Assembly: GCF_026241105.1 (NCBI RefSeq)
Contig: NZ_JAPFFT010000015.1
Span: forward strand, 50,397 to 114,396
Length of the DNA stretch: 64,000 bases
Direction: 5' to 3'
DNA from: Arthrobacter rhizophilus
GTDB taxonomy: Bacteria > Actinomycetota > Actinomycetes > Actinomycetales > Micrococcaceae
The notes beneath the pieces were generated by a model, which saw nothing but the letters and a program-made list of their open reading frames with translations, ran no database searches and was not told the origin of the DNA. Positions 1-8,203 of the stretch are shown here, piece after piece; the first letter of the stretch is position 1, and each line of letters begins with the position of its first letter. The translations under genes and the position numbers were made by a program.

Positions 1-1619
1 AGGATCGCCGGGGCCAGCCCCTGAACTTCCCGGGCCCAGCCTGCGAGGTCGTACAACGACTTCTCCGCCCGGATCGGTTCGCTGTCGTAGCCCAGGAGGA
101 ATGTTTCGGCCGGGGGATCTCCTTGGCGCCGAACGAGTTTGTCGTAATAGGCCCGGAAAGAGATTTCGCTCGCCGCGGCGATCGGAATGACTGACTCCAC
201 GGCCGTGTAGTAGACGGTCCCCGCATCCAGCAACGTCCGGACGCCCTCAAGCAGTTCCCCACCTGCGAGCTCCCCTATCGGCTTTTCCGACCATCCGTTG
301 ATCACCTGCCGGTAGCGAGGATGCGAGAATTCCCGCCAGCCATCGACGCCCATGTGCGCCTCGCCGCGAGCCAGGGCGAGCATAGCCGCCGGCGCCTTGC
401 CCATCACCCGCCACATTCCTGAGGTGCGGTAGTAATAGTAGGCGTAACCGTTGACGGTGGGCAGTCCGACGTCGCCGTCCCTGACGACGTCACTGCCGAC
501 GGCCTCGTTCAGCAGGGCCTTGAGCGACCGGGTCACCGAGCCGTCAATGAGGTCGGCGAACAGGGGCGAGAGCGGGTCCGGCAGTTGTTCCACGATGCTC
601 GCCCTGAAATAAAGTCCTTTCGGATAGGGCACGGGCCAGGTATCGGGGATGTCAGCCGCAGGTTGAGGCAGTGCCGTGATGGGCCGGGACTGCAGGATGA
701 AAAATTCGCCGCCGGCCCGTGCCCACTCGATGTCCTGCGGGACCCCGAAATGATCGGCAATCCGGGTCCCGTAGCGGGCCAGCGCGGCCGCCGCCCCGTC
801 GTCGAGCACTGGCTGGTTCCGGCGGGCGGCCGGCACCCGTTGCTCTGTGGTTCCTTGGCCGCCGTCCGCGTAGACGGTCATCGTCTCTTTGTCTGCCGTC
901 CTCCGCGAGAGCACTCGCTCAGTCCCGGCATCGACGACGACGTCGTCCGTGGTGACGGTTCCGCTGACCACGGACTCTCCCAGGCCCCACGCGGCACCGA
1001 TTACAATCTGCTCGCGCCGCCCGTTGGCCGGATTGGCTGTGAACATGACCCCGGCGGCCTCGGCCTCGACCATCTGCTGGACCACGACCGCCAGGCGCAC
1101 AGCTTCCGGTCCGATGCCTTCACGGACACGGTAGGCCATGGCACGCGCCGTCCACAGGGAAGCCCAGCAATCTCTTACCGCGACGGCCAGGGCGTCCGCG
1201 CCGCGGACGTTGAGGTAGGTTTCCTGCTGTCCGGCGAAGCTGGCCGAGGCGAGGTCCTCGGCCGTGGCAGAGGAGCGAACAGCTACGGCCTCGTCCCCGT
1301 TGCCGAGGCTTCGATAGGCCGCGCCGAGTTCGTCGGCCATCCCGGCGGGCATGGTGCCGCCGGCGAACAGGGCCCGGATCCGCTCCGAAGCGTCTTCGTA
1401 GTCCTGCGGCGTGGCTTGGGGCGACAGAGCGGCCAGTTCCTGGGTGCCCGCTCCAAGGTGATTGGCATCCACAAAAGCCGAATAGGCTGCGGTGTTCAAG
1501 ACAAACCCCGGAGGGACCGGCACCCCGGCCCGGACGAGGCCGCCCAGGCCAACACCCTTGCCACCGGCCACGGCGACATCGGCGCTTCCCACATCGCGTA
1601 AGTTGTTGATGTATGTCAC
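1..1619 (-). CDS. PEP synthase / pyruvate phosphate dikinase-like protein, C-terminus cut by window edge
   Basis: An open minus-strand frame runs off the left edge; about 539 residues are visible. It starts with an ATP-grasp (PPDK_N) domain: GGKGVGLGGL near residue 20, then AVRSSATAEDLASASFAGQQ near 105-125, and a domain end with IEWARAGGEFFILQSRP near 310. A second segment (YFRASIVEQLPDPLSPLF, then a YYYYR tract) resembles the middle domain of PEP-utilising dikinases and rifampin phosphotransferases. The phosphohistidine domain that would show the reaction lies outside. The GTG at 1619 is the first in-frame start before the glycine-rich loop, and no clear Shine-Dalgarno precedes it, so it may be nearly leaderless. 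It diverges from the CoA ligase at 1861. Antibiotic phosphotransferase, PEP synthase and uncharacterised dikinase all remain possible. Confidence 0.82.
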   Translation of the reverse strand, partial: MTYINNLRDVGSADVAVAGGKGVGLGGLVRAGVPVPPGFVLNTAAYSAFVDANHLGAGTQELAALSPQATPQDYEDASERIRALFAGGTMPAGMADELGAAYRSLGNGDEAVAVRSSATAEDLASASFAGQQETYLNVRGADALAVAVRDCWASLWTARAMAYRVREGIGPEAVRLAVVVQQMVEAEAAGVMFTANPANGRREQIVIGAAWGLGESVVSGTVTTDDVVVDAGTERVLSRRTADKETMTVYADGGQGTTEQRVPAARRNQPVLDDGAAAALARYGTRIADHFGVPQDIEWARAGGEFFILQSRPITALPQPAADIPDTWPVPYPKGLYFRASIVEQLPDPLSPLFADLIDGSVTRSLKALLNEAVGSDVVRDGDVGLPTVNGYAYYYYRTSGMWRVMGKAPAAMLALARGEAHMGVDGWREFSHPRYRQVINGWSEKPIGELAGGELLEGVRTLLDAGTVYYTAVESVIPIAAASEISFRAYYDKLVRRQGDPPAETFLLGYDSEPIRAEKSLYDLAGWAREVQGLAPAI

Positions 1620-1785
1620 AACCGTGCGTCCATTCTGCCCGCGGCCGGGCCCCATCGAATTGACCCTGATTCCCAACATACTGGCACGCCCAGGGGCAAG
1701 AGGCCATGGATCACGGTTGCAGCGGGCGGCGGCCAGGACGCCGCCCATCGTGGCGGAAGACGAGCATCCTCAGGCGAGGCTCCCC

Positions 1786-1814
1786 TTGTCCCTGCCCCGG
1801 ACACCGGGTGTAAT
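1786..1814 (+). promoter_or_regulatory. Candidate promoter of the CoA ligase gene
   Basis: TTGTCC (1786-1791) and TGTAAT (1809-1814) are separated by 17 bases. They lie directly before the hairpin at 1816-1848, so transcription would start inside its left arm. This is sequence inference only. Confidence 0.5.
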
Positions 1815-1815
1815 G

Positions 1816-1848
1816 GACGCACGACGGCGACTCCCGCCGTCGTGCGTC
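1816..1848. promoter_or_regulatory. 14-bp perfect inverted repeat, probable operator
   Basis: GACGCACGACGGCG (1816-1829) pairs perfectly with 1835-1848 around a 5-base loop. It sits between the candidate -10 box and the ribosome-binding site AGGAG (1851-1855) of the CoA ligase gene. The half-site GACGCACG recurs inverted at 1623-1630, next to the start of the divergent dikinase gene, within a shared 12-mer AATGGACGCACG (1812-1823 and, inverted, 1623-1634). This suggests one repressor for both genes; a 5'-UTR stem-loop is the alternative. Confidence 0.6.
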
Positions 1849-1860
1849 GAAGGAGCCCCC

Positions 1861-3450
1861 ATGTTCGCCAGCCCGTACCCGGACGTCGAGATTCCCGAAG
1901 CCACTCTGTACGACTACCTGTTCGGCGGGTTAAGCGTTGAAGACCTGGACCGGGTGGCGCTTGTGGACGGCGCGGCCGGCGGCGAAACGACGTACCGCGA
2001 GCTCGTCACGCGCATCGATGCCCTCGCCGGCTGGCTCGCAAGCCACGAAGCCGGGCCGGGGACCATCGCGGGACTTTTCTGCCCCAACATCCCGGCGTTC
2101 GCCGTCGTCTTCCACGGGATCCTCCGCGCGGGCGCCGCCGTCACCACCGTCAACGCGCTGTACACGGCCGATGAAGTCGGCCGCCAGCTTACCGACGCGG
2201 GTGCCTCGTGGCTCTTCACCATTTCGCCGTTCCTTGAGCGGGCCCAGGCCGCGGCAACGGCTGCAGGCATACCTGCCGAGCGGCTCATGGTGCTCGACGG
2301 CGGTGACGCGGCCGCCGCTGCCGGACATCCTTCCCTCGCCGAGGCGCTCGCCGCGGGCCTCCCCGCTCCGGACGTGCGCGTCGACCCGCACGCCGCGGCC
2401 GTCATCCCCTATTCCTCGGGCACGAGCGGCACCCCAAAGGGCGTCATGCTGAGCCAGTACAACCTCGTAGCGAACGTTGCCCAGAACAGCGGCTTCGGGC
2501 TGACTCCCGACGACGTGCTGCTTGCCGTCCTGCCGTTCTTCCATATCTACGGCCTGACCGTCCTGCTCAACCTCGCCTTCGCCGAGCGTGCGCAACTCGT
2601 GACCATGCCGAAGTTCGATTTCCCGGAGTTCCTGCGGATCACCCAGGACTACCGCTGCACCTACCTGTTCATCGCCCCGCCTATCGCGGTTCCGCTCGCG
2701 AAGCACCCGCTGGTCGACCAGTACGACCTCTCGTCGGTCCGCGTCGTGGTCTCCGGCGCGGCGCCGCTCGACGGCAAACTGGGCGCCGCCGTCGTGCGTC
2801 GTCTCGGGTGCGTCATGCTCCAGGGATACGGCATGACCGAACTCAGCCCGGTCTCCCATTCAATTCCCCTTCAGGACGCCAACACTGTTCCCCTTGATTC
2901 CGTCGGTTACCCCATCCCGAACACGGAGTGCAAGCTCCTCGACATTGCCACCGACGAAGAGATCCCGCTGCCCTCCGAGGGAGAGAGCGGGCGCGGCCAG
3001 CTCCTGGTCAGGGGTCCGCAGGTCATGCTCGGCTATCTAAACCGGCCGGACGCGACGGCCGCCACGATCGACCCCGATGGTTTCCTCCGCACAGGCGACA
3101 TCGCGACGGTTACGGCTGGCGGCGTCGTGACGATCGTTGACCGGCTTAAGGAGCTCATCAAGTACAAGGGCTACCAGATCGCGCCCGCCGAACTCGAAGC
3201 GCTCCTTCTCACCCACCCGCGGATTGCGGACGCCGCGGTTATCGGCGTGCCAGCGGACGACGGCGAGGAGGTCCCGAAGGCGTTCGTCGTCCGGCAAGCG
3301 GGGGCTGAGCTGGGTGACGAGGACGTCATGGTGTTCGTCGCCGAGCACGCGGCGCCGTTCAAGCGCGTGCGGTTCGTCGAGTTCGTTGACGCGATTCCCA
3401 AGTCGGCGTCGGGGAAGATCCTTAGGCGGGAGCTTCGCGCGCGAGGCTAA
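1861..3450 (+). CDS. AMP-dependent acyl/aryl-CoA ligase (4-coumarate-CoA ligase type)
   Basis: 529 residues, full length for the ANL superfamily. These enzymes adenylate a carboxylic acid and transfer it to coenzyme A. Visible motifs are the P-loop YSSGTSGTPKGV near 180, QGYGMTE near 325 (adenylate binding), GYLNRP and the TGD of GFLRTGD near 400, the hinge DRLKELIKYKGYQIAPAELE, and the C-terminal PKSASGKILRR with the catalytic lysine. The ATG at 1861 follows GAAGGAG; the frame is open further upstream but lacks the family pattern. Overall likeness is to 4-coumarate and medium-chain acyl-CoA ligases; the substrate cannot be read from sequence. The gene end overlaps the convergent glycosyltransferase by 4 bp. 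Confidence 0.93.
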   Translation: MFASPYPDVEIPEATLYDYLFGGLSVEDLDRVALVDGAAGGETTYRELVTRIDALAGWLASHEAGPGTIAGLFCPNIPAFAVVFHGILRAGAAVTTVNALYTADEVGRQLTDAGASWLFTISPFLERAQAAATAAGIPAERLMVLDGGDAAAAAGHPSLAEALAAGLPAPDVRVDPHAAAVIPYSSGTSGTPKGVMLSQYNLVANVAQNSGFGLTPDDVLLAVLPFFHIYGLTVLLNLAFAERAQLVTMPKFDFPEFLRITQDYRCTYLFIAPPIAVPLAKHPLVDQYDLSSVRVVVSGAAPLDGKLGAAVVRRLGCVMLQGYGMTELSPVSHSIPLQDANTVPLDSVGYPIPNTECKLLDIATDEEIPLPSEGESGRGQLLVRGPQVMLGYLNRPDATAATIDPDGFLRTGDIATVTAGGVVTIVDRLKELIKYKGYQIAPAELEALLLTHPRIADAAVIGVPADDGEEVPKAFVVRQAGAELGDEDVMVFVAEHAAPFKRVRFVEFVDAIPKSASGKILRRELRARG

Positions 3451-4511
3451 TGATGTGTACCGGTGACGATGCGAAGGACCTCGCGGGCCGTTTCCTCCCA
3501 TCGCGGCAACGCCTGGCTGGCTGCCGCAGCGGCATCCTGCCATCTCTTCCGCAGAGCCGAATCGCTGAGCCATCTTTGGAGCATCTCCGCCAAAGATCCG
3601 GTTCCCGGGGCAAGATCGATGGCTTCGCCGGCCCCGTGGGCTCCGAGCGCTTCGACGGCGCCGGTTCCCTTGCGAACCACCACCGGTATACCGTGAGCCA
3701 GGGATTCCTGGACAACCATGCCGAAGGACTCCGAATGCGAGATCAGCAAACTGAGATCCGCGCGGAGCCACTGTTCCTCCAAAGCCGGACCGGAAAGTTC
3801 GCCTCGTAGTTCCACGCGCTTCTCGAGTCCATGCCGGAAGATGCGCTCTCGCACGGCCGCTGAGTAGGACGGGTCGGCGGTTGTGGAACCCACAACCGCC
3901 GCTGTCCAGGCCAGATCCTTGATCCGCGCCAACTCCTCGACAAAGAAGATCTGGTCCTTATTGGGAAGCAGGGCGCCAACCATGATGAAGTGCGGTGCCT
4001 CCGAAGCCCCGGACGGCCTTGGCCTTCCTCCCGGTCCCCCGGGAATTGCCCGCTTCCCGGGGCGATCTGCGCCGGCGGTCGCTACATGCACGTTCGGCAG
4101 ACCCCACCGTTTGGCGGCTTCGGCGGTGCCGGAGCCGGTGCAAAGAAGACCGGTCGCGGCGCGGAGTGCACGCTTTTCAAGGGGCTGTTCACCGGAAAGG
4201 GGCATGTGGAGCAACACCCAGACCCTGCGTCCGGTAGCGGTAGCGGTCTCGATTTCCGTGGGCGCTCCCGTGGCAATCAGGCCATCGACAATGCAGATGG
4301 ACAAATTGTCTCCGGCGAGCGCCGCAGCTAGATGGCTCTTGTCCGCGGCGGTTCCGGAAGGCCAACCACCGTCAAGGCTATGGACCGCGACTTCCGCGCC
4401 TTGGGCACGGAGGGATTCGACCAGCCTCGCGTTGTAGATGTTGCCGCCGGAACGGTGACGCACGTTTGCCGGCACGATCATGCGGACCTTGACCAAGGGC
4501 ATTCCCTCCAT
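3447..4511 (-). CDS. GT4-like glycosyltransferase (GT-B fold)
   Basis: 354 residues. The N-terminal half begins with a Rossmann strand (VRMIVPANVRHRSGGNIYNARLVESL). The C-terminal half carries FIMVGALLPNKDQIFFVEEL and then LLISHSESFGMVVQESLAHGIPVVV, which is the nucleotide-sugar binding EX7E-type motif of family 4 retaining glycosyltransferases. The central linker is Gly/Pro/Arg rich. No signal peptide or membrane segment is seen, so it is probably a cytoplasmic enzyme of cell-wall, glycolipid or small-molecule glycosylation; donor and acceptor are unknown. Start is uncertain: ATG 4511 has no good ribosome-binding site and ATGs at 4502 or further in are alternatives. It stands alone and convergent with the CoA ligase. 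Confidence 0.87.
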   Translation of the reverse strand: MEGMPLVKVRMIVPANVRHRSGGNIYNARLVESLRAQGAEVAVHSLDGGWPSGTAADKSHLAAALAGDNLSICIVDGLIATGAPTEIETATATGRRVWVLLHMPLSGEQPLEKRALRAATGLLCTGSGTAEAAKRWGLPNVHVATAGADRPGKRAIPGGPGGRPRPSGASEAPHFIMVGALLPNKDQIFFVEELARIKDLAWTAAVVGSTTADPSYSAAVRERIFRHGLEKRVELRGELSGPALEEQWLRADLSLLISHSESFGMVVQESLAHGIPVVVRKGTGAVEALGAHGAGEAIDLAPGTGSLAEMLQRWLSDSALRKRWQDAAAAASQALPRWEETAREVLRIVTGTHH

Positions 4512-4588
4512 TCACGCCAGTGAATTACTTGCCCGGCCCACCCAGCCGCGCCCCTTTTAAGGCATGCCGCAACTATATCGAAGGGGGC

Positions 4589-4620
4589 TTGCGCTCCCGG
4601 TACTTAGCGATACTATGTAT
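4589..4620 (+). promoter_or_regulatory. Promoter with overlapping palindrome upstream of padR
   Basis: TTGCGC (4589-4594), a 16-base spacer and TACTAT (4611-4616) form a plausible promoter. The palindrome ATAC-TAT-GTAT (4610-4620) overlaps the -10 box. PadR proteins next to ABC transporters usually repress their own operon, so this is the natural operator candidate. Confidence 0.45.
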
Positions 4621-4658
4621 TGGTAGCTAGTGACACTGAGTAGTCGAGGAGGAGTCCA

Positions 4659-4988
4659 ATGGGCAAGCAAATGACGGAGATGCTCAAGGGGACACTGGAG
4701 GGCATCGTCCTTGCCCTCCTGACCGGGAACCCTGCGTACGGGTACGAAATCACGACGCTGCTCCGGGCCAAGGGCTTCTCCGATATCGCAGAGGGCACCG
4801 TCTACGCACTGCTCGTCAGGATCGAGCAGAAAGGCCTCGTCAACGTCGAGAAACGTCCGTCCGAGAAAGGACCCCCACGCAAGGTGTACTCGCTCAACGA
4901 ACAGGGCAACAAAGAACTGGACGAATTCTGGAACACGTGGAGTTTCCTGTCCGAACGACTGGAACAGCTCCGAAAAGGAGGAAAGTAG
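4659..4988 (+). CDS. PadR-family transcriptional repressor
   Basis: 109 residues, typical of short (s2-type) PadR regulators. The winged-helix signature is clear: LKGTLEGIVLALL, GYEITTLLRAKGF, EGTVYALLVRIEQKGLV and GPPRKVYSLNEQG, followed by a short C-terminal dimerisation helix. GAGGAG precedes the ATG at a good distance. It is the first gene of a four-gene operon (padR, DUF1048, ABC ATPase, ABC permease) with an intergenic gap of one base and then 4-bp overlaps. Relatives such as LmrR bind hydrophobic drugs directly and derepress an exporter; that role is inferred here from context. Confidence 0.93.
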   Translation: MGKQMTEMLKGTLEGIVLALLTGNPAYGYEITTLLRAKGFSDIAEGTVYALLVRIEQKGLVNVEKRPSEKGPPRKVYSLNEQGNKELDEFWNTWSFLSERLEQLRKGGK

Positions 4989-4989
4989 C

Positions 4990-5370
4990 ATGGCCGCAGG
5001 GTGGATCGAGCAGCTTACGGGATCGCTCGAACAGAAGAAGCAGTACCGGCAGTACAAGACACGCGTGGAGCAGCTTCCCGCCGACTATCGCGCGGCCGCG
5101 ACCGCGCTGGAGCGGTACCTGATGTACTTCGGGGCCATCACCAAGGGCGATGTGCTGGTGTCGATGCTCGGCGACCTCGCCGATCTCTTCGAGCAGAGCG
5201 CCGCGGACGGAACGCCGATCCGCGAGATCGTCGGTAACGACCCCGTCGAATTCGCGGAAACGTTCATGCGCAACTACACGGGCGGTCAATGGATCAACAA
5301 GGAACGCGAGCGCCTGACCAAGGCGATCGACGCCGCTGCCGGCGATGTTGCAAAGGAGAAGGACTCATGA
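4990..5370 (+). CDS. DUF1048 family protein
   Basis: 126 residues, mostly helical, no membrane segment. The pattern of a mid-protein YLMYFG, LVSMLGDLADLFEQ and a late DPVEFAETFMRNY matches DUF1048 proteins, small cytoplasmic partners repeatedly found between PadR regulators and drug-type ABC exporters. Ribosome-binding site AAAGGAGGAAAG precedes the ATG. It overlaps the ABC ATPase by ATGA. Biochemical function is unknown; a role linked to the exporter or to PadR is inferred from the conserved neighbourhood only. Confidence 0.88.
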   Translation: MAAGWIEQLTGSLEQKKQYRQYKTRVEQLPADYRAAATALERYLMYFGAITKGDVLVSMLGDLADLFEQSAADGTPIREIVGNDPVEFAETFMRNYTGGQWINKERERLTKAIDAAAGDVAKEKDS

Positions 5371-6191
5371 CCAATGCATCCATCACCCGCGAACCCGCAA
5401 TCCGTGTGCAGGGCATGGAAAAGTCCTACAAGGACTTACACGTATTGCGCGGCGTGGACTTCGACGTGGCACCGGGGACCATTTTCGCCCTCCTCGGCTC
5501 AAACGGGGCAGGAAAGACCACGGTGGTGAATATCCTCTCCACATTGCTCAAGGCCGATGCGGGGACCGCCAGCGTCAACGGCTTCGACGTCGCCACGCAG
5601 GCTGCGGAGGTGCGGGAGTCCATCAGCCTCACCGGACAGTTCGCGGCCGTCGACGAAATCCTCAGCGGACGGGAGAACCTCGTGCTGGTAGCCCGGTTGC
5701 GGCACCTCAAGGACCCGCGGACGATCGCGGATGACCTGCTCGATCGTTTCTCCCTGACTGACGCGGCCGCACGAAAGGTCGCGACGTATTCGGGTGGCAT
5801 GCGCCGCCGCCTCGACATAGCGATGAGCCTCATCGGGACTCCGCCCCTCATCTTCCTCGACGAGCCAACCACCGGGCTCGACCCCCAGGCGCGCATCGAG
5901 GTGTGGCACGCCGTCAAGGAGCTCGCCGGGCGCGGCACCACGGTGCTGCTCACGACGCAGTATCTGGACGAGGCCGAACAACTCGCCGACCGGATCGCGA
6001 TCCTCCACGAGGGCCGGATCATCGTGAACGGCACCCTCACCGAACTCAAGCAGCTACTCCCGCCCGCCAAGGTCGAATATGTCGAGAAGCAGCCGACCCT
6101 CGAGGACGTCTTCCTCGCCATAGTCGGTGACAACGGCAACGACGACGCCATGACCGCGGCCACGGCACGAACGCGTAAGGAACTACGATGA
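5367..6191 (+). CDS. ABC transporter ATP-binding protein, DrrA type
   Basis: 274 residues. Walker A GSNGAGKTT is at residues 44-52, the ABC signature YSGGMRRRLD near 142, Walker B LIFLDEPTTGLD near 161, and a switch histidine-like position is replaced by Q in LLTTQYLDEAEQLADRI, as usual for DrrA-type drug exporters. The C-terminal tail (PTLEDVFLAIVG) is also DrrA-like. The ATG at 5367 overlaps the previous stop (ATGA) and follows AAAGGAGAAGG; longer in-frame starts would overlap DUF1048 and are rejected. It powers the permease encoded immediately downstream. Confidence 0.95.
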   Translation: MTNASITREPAIRVQGMEKSYKDLHVLRGVDFDVAPGTIFALLGSNGAGKTTVVNILSTLLKADAGTASVNGFDVATQAAEVRESISLTGQFAAVDEILSGRENLVLVARLRHLKDPRTIADDLLDRFSLTDAAARKVATYSGGMRRRLDIAMSLIGTPPLIFLDEPTTGLDPQARIEVWHAVKELAGRGTTVLLTTQYLDEAEQLADRIAILHEGRIIVNGTLTELKQLLPPAKVEYVEKQPTLEDVFLAIVGDNGNDDAMTAATARTRKELR

Positions 6192-6949
6192 CCACGCATT
6201 TCTTCGGCGACACCGCCGTCCTGCTGGGACGATCCCTCCGGCACATCGCGCGCAGCATGGACACCATCATCACGACCGCCATCATGCCGATCGCCTTCAT
6301 GCTGCTGTTCGTCTATGTTTTCGGCGGCGCGATCAACTCAGGCGCGGATTCATATGTGAGCTACCTACTCCCCGGCATTCTGCTCATCACGATTGCCTCG
6401 GGCATCTCCTACACTGCGTACCGGCTCTTCCTGGATATGAAAAGCGGCATTTTCGAGCGATTCCAGTCCATGCCGATCGCACGGTCGTCCGTGCTTTGGG
6501 CGCACGTGCTGACCTCACTTGTCGCCAATCTGACCTCGCTCGTGGTCGTCGTGCTCGTCGCCCTGCTCATGGGCTTCCGTTCGGGGGCGGGAGTGCTGGC
6601 GTGGCTCGGCGTCGCGGGCATCCTGGTCCTGTTCACCCTGGCGTTGACGTGGATCGCCGTCATCCCCGGTCTCACCGCGAAGTCCGTGGACGGCGCGAGT
6701 GCGTTCTCCTACCCGCTCATCTTCCTGCCGTTCATCAGCTCGGCGTTCGTGCCCACGGCCACGATGCCCGGCCCGGTGCGCGCCTTCGCTGAGCACCAGC
6801 CGGTGACGTCCATCGTCAACGCGATCCGGGACCTGTTCACGGAGCAGCCTGTGGGCAGCGACATCTGGCTCGCCCTTGCCTGGTGTGTCGGCATCCTCGT
6901 CGTCGCGTACATATTCGCCATGGCCACCTACCGCCGCAGGATCGCCTGA
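6188..6949 (+). CDS. ABC-2 type transporter permease, DrrB type
   Basis: 253 residues with about six membrane spans. ABC-2 permease features are visible: MDTIITTAIMPIAFMLLFVYVFGGAI, the ERFQSMPIARSSVLWAHVL amphipathic region after span 2, and the late loop FVPTATMPGPVRAFAEHQPVTSI. The start overlaps the ATPase stop (ATGA). With the ATPase it should form a homodimeric half-exporter for hydrophobic drugs or lipids. An imperfect CGGGGCCT/AGGACCCCG repeat at 6966-6995 may terminate the operon. Confidence 0.95.
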   Translation: MTTHFFGDTAVLLGRSLRHIARSMDTIITTAIMPIAFMLLFVYVFGGAINSGADSYVSYLLPGILLITIASGISYTAYRLFLDMKSGIFERFQSMPIARSSVLWAHVLTSLVANLTSLVVVVLVALLMGFRSGAGVLAWLGVAGILVLFTLALTWIAVIPGLTAKSVDGASAFSYPLIFLPFISSAFVPTATMPGPVRAFAEHQPVTSIVNAIRDLFTEQPVGSDIWLALAWCVGILVVAYIFAMATYRRRIA

Positions 6950-7036
6950 CACCCACCACGGCGCCCGGGGCCTCGTCTTCAAAATCAGGACCCCGTAGTG
7001 GCAGCGGATCAAGAGGGCAGGTGGGAGGATGGGCGC

Positions 7037-7621
7037 ATGGAATTGCACATCACTGGCGACCCCGCCGCCGACCAGCTACTCAGCGATGACGCGTTCGCAC
7101 TTCTCATCGGCATGCTGCTTGACCAACAGGTGACCATGGAGTCTGCGTTTGCCGGACCTGAAAAAATCCGGACGCGCATTGGATCCATGGCCCCTGCCGC
7201 AATCGCCGAATATGACCCGGCAAGCTTCGTTGAAATCTTCAAGGAGCGTCCGTCCGTCCACCGCTTCCCCGGCTCCATGGCCGGCCGAGTCCAGGACCTC
7301 GCCGCGATCGTACAGCGCGATTGGAACGGGGACGCAACTGCCATCTGGACCCAGGACCGCCCAGACGGCCAGGAAGTGCTCCGCAGGTTGAAGGAATTGC
7401 CCGGCTTCGGCGAGCAAAAGGCAAAGATCTTCCTGGCGCTGCTCGGCAAGCAGTGCGGGCTTAAGGCTACAGGCTGGCGTGAGGCTGCCGGGCCCTATGG
7501 CCAGGAGAGTGCGTTCCTTTCCGTCGCCGACATCGTGGACACGGAGTCGCTAAGAAAAGTCCGCGCCAGCAAGCAGGCTGCCAAGGCCGCCATCAAAGCC
7601 GCGAAGGCATCCGAACGCTGA
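7037..7621 (+). CDS. HhH-GPD family DNA repair-like protein
   Basis: 194 residues. The N-terminus (LLIGMLLDQQVTMESAFAGP) resembles the first helices of HhH-GPD glycosylases, where QQ sits in the DNA-binding pocket. The helix-hairpin-helix appears as LKELPGFGEQKAKIFLALLGKQ. The catalytic aspartate region of AlkA/EndoIII enzymes is not recognisable, and no FeS cysteine cluster is present, so activity is uncertain; the protein matches a short uncharacterised actinobacterial group. ATG 7037 with GGGAGGA seven bases before it is preferred over 6998. The lysine/alanine-rich C-terminus may bind DNA. Confidence 0.85.
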   Translation: MELHITGDPAADQLLSDDAFALLIGMLLDQQVTMESAFAGPEKIRTRIGSMAPAAIAEYDPASFVEIFKERPSVHRFPGSMAGRVQDLAAIVQRDWNGDATAIWTQDRPDGQEVLRRLKELPGFGEQKAKIFLALLGKQCGLKATGWREAAGPYGQESAFLSVADIVDTESLRKVRASKQAAKAAIKAAKASER

Positions 7622-7679
7622 GCTGGAACCCGCGCGGGGCGGGGCTTTGATCCCGCCCATATCGTGCAACGCTAGTCGC

Positions 7680-8102
7680 ATGGATCTTGAGGTGTCGCCC
7701 GCGCTGACGATTCCGACGTCGGAACTCAGTTGGCGGTTCTCGCGTTCGTCCGGGCCGGGCGGTCAACACGTCAACACCTCGGACAGCCGCGTCGAACTCT
7801 CGTGGAATGTCGCGGACTCCACGGCGCTTTCTGATGACCAACGGCTGATGCTGGTCACGCGTCTCGGACGACGTCTCATCGCTGGGGTGATCACTGTGAC
7901 CGCCTCCGAGCGGCGCTCCCAGCTGCGCAATCGGGAGATCGCCCTGGCCAAGCTCTCCGACCTCGTCCTGGAAGGTCTTGCTCCCGAAGCTGCTGCCCGC
8001 CGGGCGACCAAACCCACCCGTAGCTCGAAGCGTCGGCACCGAGTCGTAAAGGAACAGCGGGCGGCGACGAAACGGCAACGAAAGCGGCCGTTTGACGAGT
8101 AG
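7680..8102 (+). CDS. arfB: ArfB-type ribosome rescue factor (peptidyl-tRNA hydrolase, GGQ protein)
   Basis: 140 residues. The catalytic loop SSGPGGQHVNTSDSRVEL near 24-41 carries the GGQ used to hydrolyse peptidyl-tRNA in stalled ribosomes. The C-terminal tail (TKPTRSSKRRHRVVKEQRAATKRQRKR) is strongly basic, as in ArfB/YaeJ where it enters the empty mRNA channel. Length and lack of a stop-codon recognition domain separate it from full release factors. Start ATG 7680 gives the family's usual N-terminus, although no strong ribosome-binding site precedes it. Confidence 0.93.
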   Translation: MDLEVSPALTIPTSELSWRFSRSSGPGGQHVNTSDSRVELSWNVADSTALSDDQRLMLVTRLGRRLIAGVITVTASERRSQLRNREIALAKLSDLVLEGLAPEAAARRATKPTRSSKRRHRVVKEQRAATKRQRKRPFDE

Positions 8103-8203
8103 CGCCTCCGAGCTACGCCTCCGTTTTTCGGTTCTTTCCGCGTAGCCACGAGGACCTCGGCGTGGGAGACTGTTCAGCACGGCAGGAGCTCTTTTCGAAG
8201 GGG

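Noticed and set aside
585..1601. Plus-strand reading frame of 338 codons
   Set aside because: It is the antisense shadow of the PEP-synthase-like gene, whose minus-strand frame shows clear ATP-grasp motifs.
1..1619. Naming the dikinase rifampin phosphotransferase (rph)
   Set aside because: The middle domain is compatible, but the C-terminal histidine domain is outside the window and I see no rifamycin-associated element upstream.
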